A program made the position numbers and the translations under genes. This document shows, in pieces, positions 1 through 6,921 of a DNA stretch of 9,981 nucleotides. Numbering within the stretch: position 1 is the first letter of the stretch; the number at the start of each line of letters is the position of its first letter. Source of the DNA: RGIG4576 sp964606575 (GTDB lineage Bacteria > Bacteroidota > Bacteroidia > Bacteroidales > Muribaculaceae); NCBI GenBank assembly GCA_964606575.1, contig CAZSHA010000071.1, positions 1 to 9,981 of the forward strand. Direction: 5' to 3'. The notes below the pieces were generated by a model. That model saw nothing but the letters and a program-made list of their open reading frames with translations. It did not search any database and had not been told where the DNA came from.

Positions 1-741
1 TACTGGTTTTCCATTCTTGTCTAGCTTAACGCTCCAAGGATTTTCCTTTTCTGGCTCTTGACCGTCGATTAGACCAGTGTAAGGAACTTGAGTGATGTCA
101 GCAATGTATAGGTTATCAGCGATGTGGTAAGTAGATTCGCCATCGTCAGCAGCAAAAAGCATCTTACCGTCGGCGATGAAGATACCTTGAGTCCAATAAG
201 GCATTGGACGGCATTGCATCTTAGTATAATACTTCTTGGTTTCTAGGCTGTAGCAGTATACATAACGGCTATCTACCCAGTCACTCATCCAGATCATGTT
301 CTTGTCACGGTCAACAGCTAGACCAGAAACTTCCACTTGACCAGATTCTGCACACCATGGAATATCTTCAATCCATTCTAGAGTGTTAGCATCGTACACA
401 GAGATTGCGATGTTGTAACCACGACCGAATTCAAATTTTTCGTTACCTGTGTAGATTTTTCCGTCATGAACGTCGATATCACCAAAGTGGTTAGCCAACT
501 TCGGATTTGGGAACAATGGATCATCTGCTGTTTGTACTCTCTTCTTCACAAGATTCCAGTTCTTGTCATACTTGTAAAGGCCACGAGTGTCAGACACATA
601 GAAGTAATCCTTATCGGCAGCAATACCTTGACGACCAGGAACTTCAACAACTTTCTTCAATCTGTACTCAGTACCGATGTGTTGAGCGTTCAAGCCCATA
701 CCCACCAAAACTAGAGAAAGAACAAATAATAACTTTTTCAT
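1..741 (-). CDS. Secreted beta-propeller-like protein, partial (3' end beyond left edge)
   Basis: A continuous frame of 247 codons runs from ATG (complement of 739-741) to base 1 without a stop, so the C-terminus is missing. The N-terminus MKKLLFVLSLVLVGMGLNAQ is a clear Sec signal peptide, probably cut between A19 and Q20; Gln at +1 is common in secreted Bacteroidota proteins. No lipobox Cys is present. The rest shows repeated blade-like segments rich in aromatic and Asp/Gly pairs, such as GIAADKDYFYVSDTRGLYKY, SGLAVDRDKNMIWMSDWV and GIFIADGKMLFAADDGE, which resemble NHL/SMP-30/quinoprotein-type beta-propellers. I do not recognise a named family or catalytic motif. Codon choice (mostly GGT for Gly, CGT for Arg, AAC for Asn) suggests high expression. 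It lies 52 bp downstream of the porin in the same direction with no obvious promoter between, so it may be the last or near-last gene of the glp locus. The fold assignment is inference from pattern. Confidence 0.8.
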   Translation of the reverse strand, partial: MKKLLFVLSLVLVGMGLNAQHIGTEYRLKKVVEVPGRQGIAADKDYFYVSDTRGLYKYDKNWNLVKKRVQTADDPLFPNPKLANHFGDIDVHDGKIYTGNEKFEFGRGYNIAISVYDANTLEWIEDIPWCAESGQVEVSGLAVDRDKNMIWMSDWVDSRYVYCYSLETKKYYTKMQCRPMPYWTQGIFIADGKMLFAADDGESTYHIADNLYIADITQVPYTGLIDGQEPEKENPWSVKLDKNGKPV

Positions 742-793
742 AATCTCATTTAGTTTTAAGTTAATAATAGTATTCTATTAAGTTAGTTATTTA
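742..793 (-). other. Porin-propeller intergenic spacer with weak AT-rich hairpin
   Basis: A perfect inverted repeat TAATAG-TATT-CTATTA lies at 765-780. It is AT-only apart from one G/C pair, so it would be a weak hairpin and not a convincing terminator. No TAnnTTTG-type promoter is visible, which leaves co-transcription of the propeller gene with the porin as the simplest reading. Confidence 0.3.
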
Positions 794-1960
794 TTAGAAT
801 TTGAATAGACCCATAATTTGGATTTGCTCAGCTGTATCAAATTTTAACTCCTTCTTTGCATCATCTGAATACATTGTATGGTTCCAGTTAGCTTGTAGCT
901 TGAAGTTGCTAGTTACTTGATAAGAAACACCAGCTAGAACACGGTTATAGTTATTAGCAGAAGTCTTATTCATGTCATCTTTATACATATCCCAACGTAC
1001 AACTGGCAACCACTTTCCTATGTGATAAGCGGCTAGAACGTATGCAGCCTTTTCATCAACATAAGTCACGTTATCTTTCTTACTCTTAATCATACCAAAT
1101 TCAGCACGTAGGTCAAGACCTGTAGGATCATTGTACCATGCGCCCACGATAAAACGATTCATTGGTTGGTTTTTATACACTTGTACATTTGTATTAATGA
1201 TTTCACCGTCTACTACAGTTTGTACAGTCTTAGTTCTATCATACTCACCCCAGTTATAAGCTGCCTTAATGCTTAAGTTCTTGATAGGACGGAAAGTCAA
1301 CGCACCGATAAGGTCTTTTGACTTGTTGTTGTCATCTTTACATGGAAGTGCACCGTTTGATAAAACCACATTATAAGTCAATTGATTGAAACCGTCTTCA
1401 TGAGGAAGAAGATCACCGAATACCATAACACCTAGGTCACGACCATAATCAACGAAATCATAACCAATCGCATTACGACATGCCATGCGGTAACAAATAT
1501 TAGAGAAGTCTACAGTTTCTAGAGTAGCTGGAGAAATATCATAGTTCTCATATCCCATTGGAGTATAGAATTGACCGGCACGCAATTGGAATGCAGGCTT
1601 AATCTTCCATGTAGCGAATGCATCCATTACTTGTAGATTCTTTTGACCGTTTCCGTTAGTAGAACCAGATATTCCGTTAAATGCTTCAATTTGCAAACGG
1701 AATGCCACACTAGGAGCTACATTACCGTCAACCATAAGGCGAAGACGCTTTGCTTGGAATGAAGATGTAGATGCAGCATCATTCTTAGTGTAGTTCCAAC
1801 CAGTTTGTAGATAACCAGAAACCTTAGGAAGTTTTGAAAGGATTTGTTGTACTGTGTTATCCTTTGCTGGAGTTGGTTCAGCAACAGCTTCAGGAGCTTC
1901 AGTTGCAAACATAGGAGTTGCTATCGCAAGACCTAGTAAAAATGCTAAAGTTTTTTTCAT
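794..1960 (-). CDS. Outer-membrane porin, phosphate-selective OprO/OprP type
   Basis: This 388-residue protein starts with a signal peptide (MKKTLAFLLGLAIATPMFA, cut before TEAPEA) followed by a short Pro/Glu/Ala-rich linker, then alternating amphipathic strands to a terminal Phe (MGLFKF), the usual beta-barrel assembly signal. Sequence such as FQAKRLRLMVDGNVAPSVAF, followed by LRAGQFYTPMGYE and then a YGRDLGVMVFGDL block, is typical of the phosphate-selective porin O/P family, which forms 16-stranded, often trimeric channels for anions. The length fits the family. The gene lies 94 bp downstream of the HAD phosphatase gene and in the same direction as glpT, so the likely cargo is phosphate, G3P or glycerophosphodiesters; this is inferred from context, as ion selectivity cannot be read here. 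Codon use is of the highly expressed type, like the propeller gene after it and unlike the glp enzyme genes. Confidence 0.85.
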   Translation of the reverse strand: MKKTLAFLLGLAIATPMFATEAPEAVAEPTPAKDNTVQQILSKLPKVSGYLQTGWNYTKNDAASTSSFQAKRLRLMVDGNVAPSVAFRLQIEAFNGISGSTNGNGQKNLQVMDAFATWKIKPAFQLRAGQFYTPMGYENYDISPATLETVDFSNICYRMACRNAIGYDFVDYGRDLGVMVFGDLLPHEDGFNQLTYNVVLSNGALPCKDDNNKSKDLIGALTFRPIKNLSIKAAYNWGEYDRTKTVQTVVDGEIINTNVQVYKNQPMNRFIVGAWYNDPTGLDLRAEFGMIKSKKDNVTYVDEKAAYVLAAYHIGKWLPVVRWDMYKDDMNKTSANNYNRVLAGVSYQVTSNFKLQANWNHTMYSDDAKKELKFDTAEQIQIMGLFKF

Positions 1961-1968
1961 GACTTTTA

Positions 1969-1988
1969 AATTTTAAATGTTTAAAATT
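1969..1988. repeat. AT-rich inverted repeat just upstream of the porin gene
   Basis: AATTTTAAA-TG-TTTAAAATT is a perfect 9-bp inverted repeat with a 2-base centre, placed 9 to 28 bases before the porin ATG. In the transcript it would sit in the 5' leader where ribosomes bind, or it could be part of a regulator site. The surrounding spacer (1961-2054) is extremely AT-rich, so chance is a real alternative. I see no good Bacteroidota -33/-7 pair in this spacer. Confidence 0.3.
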
Positions 1989-2054
1989 AATTTCAATAAT
2001 CTCTAATTAGTTAATAATTTATTTTATTTCTCTCTTTTTCTGTCGATTTGCACA

Positions 2055-2927
2055 TTAATATTCTACTCCACGAGATTTAAGCAACAATCTGCCAAGTTCC
2101 TCTATATTAAGTGCCGTAATATCAGGTTGCGGGTCAGATGCCAAAGCCACATCGAGCGTCGTTTCTCCCGACAGCACAAGCACACCCACCGAGCCTGCGT
2201 TTTGAGCCGTAGCCACATCGGTATAGATGCGGTCACCGCACATTATAATCTCATTCGGTTGCAATCCATATTTATCCTTGATGCCGTTAAGCATATCTGG
2301 ATTAGGCTTGCCTATAACAATGTCGGGCTTACGTCCGCACGCATATTCGATAGCCTGACATATAGAGCCACAATCCACTAGCACAACCTCCTGGTCGGTA
2401 GGACACACTCGGTCGGGATTGGTAGCTATGTAAGGCACGCCTTGCGAAGCCCACCATGTCGCACGGCACAATCGGGAATAAACCAGAGTCATATCGAACG
2501 CCACCACAAGCACGTCAGGTCGTTCGGCTGGATCATCGGCAACCGAGTCAAAACCAGCCTTCTCAAATTCAGCCACCATGCTTGGCGTACCTAATATGAA
2601 CAAGCGACGCGCTCCAGGAAAATGCGTTTTAATATAGTCTATCGTAGCTACTGCCGAAGTATACATTTCTTCTTCGGTTGCTTCAATACCTAGATTCTCA
2701 AGTTTTTTCAAATAATCACCTATGCTCTTCGTAGGATTGTTGGTAAGGAACGAATATCCTATACCGTTATCAGAAAGAGCCTTCAAGAACTTCTTCGTAT
2801 AAGGGAACAGCGTAGAACCCATATATATAGTTCCGTCCATATCTAGAGCTACATGCTTGATGCGGCGGCACGCCTCCATCAACTGCTCCTCGCTCATAGG
2901 CGACATATATTTATCAAATTCTGCCAT
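2055..2927 (-). CDS. HAD-superfamily subclass IIA phosphatase (NagD / phosphoglycolate or G3P phosphatase-like)
   Basis: The 290-residue protein carries every HAD motif in order: motif I DMDGT with nucleophile D29 and acid/base D31, motif II TNN at 62-64, motif III Lys in GKPNPD (K207), and motif IV GDRIYTD with D232 and D237. The FLTNNPTKS segment and the large cap between motifs II and III (roughly 70-200) are those of subclass IIA, which includes NagD, p-nitrophenyl phosphatases, phosphoglycolate phosphatases and mycobacterial G3P phosphatase. It should be a soluble cytoplasmic, Mg-dependent phosphatase. It begins 6 bp after the glpT stop and is therefore almost certainly co-transcribed with glpABCT. 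That context makes G3P, or a toxic phosphorylated side product of triose metabolism, a plausible substrate; family membership alone does not settle this. There is no sign of damage. Confidence 0.88.
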   Translation of the reverse strand: MAEFDKYMSPMSEEQLMEACRRIKHVALDMDGTIYMGSTLFPYTKKFLKALSDNGIGYSFLTNNPTKSIGDYLKKLENLGIEATEEEMYTSAVATIDYIKTHFPGARRLFILGTPSMVAEFEKAGFDSVADDPAERPDVLVVAFDMTLVYSRLCRATWWASQGVPYIATNPDRVCPTDQEVVLVDCGSICQAIEYACGRKPDIVIGKPNPDMLNGIKDKYGLQPNEIIMCGDRIYTDVATAQNAGSVGVLVLSGETTLDVALASDPQPDITALNIEELGRLLLKSRGVEY

Positions 2928-2933
2928 ATTCTT

Positions 2934-4418
2934 TTAGCCTTTTATTTCAAGTGAACGCTTGTAACCGTCACGTGGAGCTTGCCACATTGTCAAGAACACG
3001 ACCGCACCCACCAGACCTACTACAATGAATGTGACGAATACCCAATCCCATCCGAAGTTATCAGCTATTAGACCGATACCGATTGCCGACAACGCTGAGC
3101 CTAAATATCCTAGCACTCCCGCAAGACCGTTGGCTGTAGCCGAAGCCTCTTTGGTAGCTTGGTTTGCCGATGCTATACCTATCAACGCTTGAGGTCCATA
3201 GATGAAGAATCCGCCCATTGCCAAGAAAGTGGTCGAGATTGCGATGTGAACGTGAGGTAGAAGCGCAAACGCTCCCAAGAACACAACCGCTCCCACCATA
3301 CATATCAAGCACATGCGGTGAGCCTTACCCTTGAATATCTTATCGGTAGCCCAACCGGCTACGATTGTACCCACGATTGCGGTAATTTCAAATATTGCCA
3401 CTACCCATGCGGCACTCTTTATGTTCATTCCACGATCCTCGGTCAAGAACTTAGGTCCCCAGTCAAGCACGCCCATACGCAACACGTATACGAACACATT
3501 AGCTATCGCTAAAGTCCACACCCAACGGTTTTTCCAAACCATGTGCTTCAAGAAAGCAGTTTGCGAAACTTTATCTTTACCCTCAGTTACGTCCTTACTG
3601 GTCTTTGTGTCAGGCAAGTCAGGCAAACCCACCGACTTAGGGTCATCCTTTAATCCGAAGAACAACCATATAGCACCTAGCACTGCCAGCCCAGCAGGCA
3701 TCCAGAAGCACCATTTCCAAGCACCCACGTGTTGAGCATATTGCAACACCTTGTTAAGTCCTTCAGTTGTAGCCGGGTCTACATTCAAATTGGCTGCAAT
3801 CGCAGCTATAACCTCAGGGTTGTTGCTCATATCAGTTCCTAGATGTCCCATCATATATCCGCACACAACCACCGCTAGCGATGCACCGATAGAGTGAGAA
3901 GTATTCCAAATTGACATCTTTGTTGCCAGTTCCGAAGGATGAATCCACTGCGGAAGCAAACGCGCGCATGGCGGATAGCCGAATCCTTGGAAGTACTGGT
4001 TAAGCACGATTGTCACACCCATAATCATAATGAGCATATTAACCAGTTGCGGTCCGTCTTGCACGCCTGTTATAGCATAGCTCAAGTCATACCCGAAGCC
4101 GAATGCCAGATTGGATGCGGCGCAGAGCAACAAGCCTAACGCCATGATAGCCTTAGAGCTGTATTTGTCAACGATAAAGCCATTGATAAACCGCGACAAT
4201 CCGTACACGATAGAGCCAATGGCTATTACTATACCAAAACTAGTGTTTGAGATTCCATACTCTGCAGTCAAACCAGGCATTGCAATAGAGAAATTCTTCC
4301 TCACAAAATAGAAGATGGCATAACCTATCATCGACACGACAATAGTACGCATCTGCCATGATTTGAATTTCTTCACGGTTTCTGGGCTCATTGAGCCATA
4401 GATTGAATCCTTTCCCAT
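2934..4418 (-). CDS. glpT: Glycerol-3-phosphate:phosphate antiporter (MFS, GlpT family)
   Basis: This 494-residue major facilitator protein imports G3P across the inner membrane in exchange for phosphate. Signature segments of the organophosphate:Pi antiporter family are present: FYFVRKNFSIAMP in helix 1 with R40 matching E. coli GlpT R45, QGFGYPPCARLLPQW in helix 4, WNTSHSIG with H175 matching H165, and ANVFVYVLRMGVLDWGP in helix 7 with R314 matching R269. These are the substrate-binding arginines and histidine of GlpT. The glycine-rich FIYGPQALIG and GVLGYLGSA segments of the second half are also present. It is about 40 residues longer than E. coli GlpT (452), mainly because of an insert around 192-233 in the predicted periplasmic loop between helices 5 and 6. 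UhpT or another organophosphate transporter is the alternative, but the match around R314 and the glpABC context favour G3P. The gene follows glpC by 18 bp. Confidence 0.93.
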   Translation of the reverse strand: MGKDSIYGSMSPETVKKFKSWQMRTIVVSMIGYAIFYFVRKNFSIAMPGLTAEYGISNTSFGIVIAIGSIVYGLSRFINGFIVDKYSSKAIMALGLLLCAASNLAFGFGYDLSYAITGVQDGPQLVNMLIMIMGVTIVLNQYFQGFGYPPCARLLPQWIHPSELATKMSIWNTSHSIGASLAVVVCGYMMGHLGTDMSNNPEVIAAIAANLNVDPATTEGLNKVLQYAQHVGAWKWCFWMPAGLAVLGAIWLFFGLKDDPKSVGLPDLPDTKTSKDVTEGKDKVSQTAFLKHMVWKNRWVWTLAIANVFVYVLRMGVLDWGPKFLTEDRGMNIKSAAWVVAIFEITAIVGTIVAGWATDKIFKGKAHRMCLICMVGAVVFLGAFALLPHVHIAISTTFLAMGGFFIYGPQALIGIASANQATKEASATANGLAGVLGYLGSALSAIGIGLIADNFGWDWVFVTFIVVGLVGAVVFLTMWQAPRDGYKRSLEIKG

Positions 4419-4436
4419 GATAATAATACTTCAAGT

Positions 4437-5675
4437 TTATATATTATTCAGTTTTCTTGTTTCTTCCACATCAATAGCATCGGCTAGCACCGAAATAGGA
4501 TTTTCCACGCTCTTAGATGTCGACATTTCTATCTGCCACTTACAGGTTTCGCAATCGGTAGCCACAAAATCCGCTCCCGACTCCTCTATCTGCTTGAACA
4601 ATGGAGCACCTATGTTTTGCGAAGTTTCATAATTCTCTTTTTTGAAACCGTATGTACCTGCTATACCGCAACATTGAGAATCAAGTTCGACAAGTTCCAC
4701 ACCCGGAATCATCTTAAGCAACGAGATTGAATAAATCTTCCAACCCATCTTTTCCATGTGGCAAGCTGTCTGATAAGCCACACGCGCCTTATAATCCTTG
4801 CGGAATGCTATCTTCGCTCTACCTTTTTCAAGAAGCGTATAAATGAATCGGGTGGCAAGCGTTATGTTGTCACGCACATCGCCATTGTCGACATTCAACA
4901 AGTGCGGATATTCATCACGCATGGTGAATGTGCAAGTAGAAGATGTGGTAAGCACTGTCATTCCAGATTTCCTCATCGCTCCTACATTATTTACCGCCTG
5001 CTTTACAGCCTGCTTATAAAGCCCGTTTGCCACCAAAGCCACGCCGCAACATTTCTCTTTTTCCAAAAGATTGACACCATAACCTAAGGCATTCATCACT
5101 TTAACTAAATCCTTTCCCAACTTAGGGAAGTTATAGTTGACATAACAGCCGTGGAAATAGCTCACCTGCTTCTCATAAGAAGATTGAGAAGCTTTGGCAT
5201 TACGCTTGAACCATGTTTCAAATTTCTGTCCCGAATACTTAGGGAACGAACGGCGATGATCTACAGCTATCACACTATCCATAATAGCTTTTACCGGCTT
5301 CATTCCCAATGTGAAATTAACCACTGGAGCAACAAGAGTCGCCATTGAGCCTACGAAATCGGTATTGGCTAGTATCATATCCCTGAACTTGACACTCTTA
5401 GGCCCATAATTCATGCGGGCACGCTGTATGATGTCGCCTATTTTCACACCCGAAGGACAAGCCACCTCGCAACGCTTGCAATTCAAGCACATCTTCAACG
5501 TTTCGTCAAAAAACGCCTTGTCTTTCAATCGTAAACGCTCTCCGTCAGGTCCTGCCTGCTTGGGTCCTGGATACACTGGATTTACCGATGACACAGGACA
5601 ATAAACCGTACAAACAGTACATTTCAAGCACTGTTCAAAGTTATCTTTGCTTATACTATATTGTTCCTTTTTCAT
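4437..5675 (-). CDS. glpC: Anaerobic glycerol-3-phosphate dehydrogenase subunit C
   Basis: GlpC is the iron-sulfur, membrane-associated subunit that takes electrons from GlpAB and hands them to the quinone pool (menaquinone in most anaerobes). In 412 residues the sequence shows two [4Fe-4S] ferredoxin-type clusters: CLKCTVCTVYCP (C16, C19, C22, C26) and CLNCKRCEVACP (C63, C66, C69, C73). Two cysteine-rich CCG domains follow: C177 with CCG 209-211, and C305-H306 with CCG 335-337 and a later DCETC. This is the same arrangement as in E. coli GlpC (about 396 residues) and heterodisulfide reductase HdrB-like proteins. The gene starts 7 bp after the glpB stop and is followed 18 bp later by glpT. 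GlcF- or LutA-like proteins share the domain plan, but adjacency to glpA and glpB decides the call. All cluster ligands appear intact. Confidence 0.94.
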   Translation of the reverse strand: MKKEQYSISKDNFEQCLKCTVCTVYCPVSSVNPVYPGPKQAGPDGERLRLKDKAFFDETLKMCLNCKRCEVACPSGVKIGDIIQRARMNYGPKSVKFRDMILANTDFVGSMATLVAPVVNFTLGMKPVKAIMDSVIAVDHRRSFPKYSGQKFETWFKRNAKASQSSYEKQVSYFHGCYVNYNFPKLGKDLVKVMNALGYGVNLLEKEKCCGVALVANGLYKQAVKQAVNNVGAMRKSGMTVLTTSSTCTFTMRDEYPHLLNVDNGDVRDNITLATRFIYTLLEKGRAKIAFRKDYKARVAYQTACHMEKMGWKIYSISLLKMIPGVELVELDSQCCGIAGTYGFKKENYETSQNIGAPLFKQIEESGADFVATDCETCKWQIEMSTSKSVENPISVLADAIDVEETRKLNNI

Positions 5676-5682
5676 CGCTTCA

Positions 5683-6921
5683 TCACTTAGTTATCAAATT
5701 TGCCACATGTAAGCCTGTGATTAATGACACACCGCCCATGCTGGCTTCCTTTATCTGATTGGCTCCGCTCAAAACAGAACCAGCTACATACAAATTCTCA
5801 ACTGTTTTTCCGCCTTTGCTTGCGCGGAAACCGTTGTCGGTCGACACTCCGAAACGCATATAAGGCTGCGACTCGAAGAATTTCTCGTCATACCACTCGC
5901 TCCGATCTTGCAAAGTATTGACATCAAGACCAAATATAGGTTCGTATACGCCACTAGGTGCGGCAGCCAATCCCCTACTGAAGAAATTGCCAGTGGCAAG
6001 CACATAATTGTCGGCTATCAGTTTCTCATCCACTAGGTTCTTGGTATTCACCCATGCTAGCTTGCCGTTCTCTACATTTCCGCCAATTACGCTATCGCCT
6101 TGTAACACAACACCTCCTAATGATTGGAAATATTTACGCATCATAGTCTGGACACGCACACCTGGCACCGATGGAGGCAAAGTGGCAACCACCTTAACAG
6201 GATGTTTCAACATTCCGTAAAAACGGTTCATCATATCGTTGTCGTTCAAGCCGAAAACCGCAGGGAGCAACACGAAATCAAATCCGAAGCCCCTATCGTT
6301 CACCTCGAACGCTATATCTTCAAGACCTATAATATCTAATACTTTAGCAATGTTGGACGAACGCATCTCGCTTGCGTTCTCACGGCGTTTTCTAAGCTCC
6401 TGTGTCGTCACTTCAGCGACTTCGCACTTCGCCCCCAGCTTTTCCAACCCTGCCACGATAAATTTAACCGGCAAATCTAGATATCCGGTGATGTTCAACA
6501 GAAGCACTTTCGCACCTTTTAAAGAGTCATGTCCCTCTGCTGTGATATACTCTTCTATTGTAAGCCATGTTGGACGTAAGTTGCCGATTGGTGTCAAGCG
6601 ATAATGATTTCTATCGGCACTTCCCGCCAATTTCACTCCTATACGGCTAAATAATTGAGGAACATCGCCCGAAAGTGCTTTTACCTGTTCTGCACCCACA
6701 AGGGCATAAGGATGTGTTGAAGGCAACGATTTAACCGCTTCTAGCGGATTCGCAATTTCCTTACCGTCCAAATAACCTAATAAGTCAAATGAGCCGCAAG
6801 AAAAGTGCAAGGCACTCTGACCGCTCGACACTACAGCACACTTCTTGCCTTTTTCGGCAAGGCTTATGCCGCATGCTAGCCCGCTCAATCCGCCTCCTAT
6901 TATAATAGTATCAAACCTCAT
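5683..6921 (-). CDS. glpB: Anaerobic glycerol-3-phosphate dehydrogenase subunit B
   Basis: GlpB is the second flavoprotein subunit of the anaerobic G3P dehydrogenase and forms the soluble catalytic unit with GlpA. The N-terminus has the dinucleotide-binding fold IIIGGGLSGLACGISLAEKG (residues 6-25), followed by the GlpB-specific HFSCGSFDLLGYLDG stretch. Near the C-terminus, FRASKGGKTVENLYVAGSVL and a glycine-rich end close the FAD site. The length (412) is close to that of E. coli GlpB (419). The ATG at 6921 lies inside the end of glpA and the two frames overlap by 11 bp, which suggests translational coupling and equal subunit supply. The order glpA-glpB-glpC matches E. coli. Fumarate reductase/succinate dehydrogenase flavoproteins share the fold but are excluded by the neighbours and by the serine/glycine-rich motif after the first strand. 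Confidence 0.94.
   Translation of the reverse strand: MRFDTIIIGGGLSGLACGISLAEKGKKCAVVSSGQSALHFSCGSFDLLGYLDGKEIANPLEAVKSLPSTHPYALVGAEQVKALSGDVPQLFSRIGVKLAGSADRNHYRLTPIGNLRPTWLTIEEYITAEGHDSLKGAKVLLLNITGYLDLPVKFIVAGLEKLGAKCEVAEVTTQELRKRRENASEMRSSNIAKVLDIIGLEDIAFEVNDRGFGFDFVLLPAVFGLNDNDMMNRFYGMLKHPVKVVATLPPSVPGVRVQTMMRKYFQSLGGVVLQGDSVIGGNVENGKLAWVNTKNLVDEKLIADNYVLATGNFFSRGLAAAPSGVYEPIFGLDVNTLQDRSEWYDEKFFESQPYMRFGVSTDNGFRASKGGKTVENLYVAGSVLSGANQIKEASMGGVSLITGLHVANLITK

Noticed and set aside
466..743. Two overlapping plus-strand open frames
   Set aside because: They lie antisense to the well-supported secreted protein gene, have no family resemblance and lack upstream signals.
4758..5087. 109-codon plus-strand frame
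   Set aside because: It is antisense to glpC, whose cysteine motifs are unambiguous; the composition looks like a shadow.
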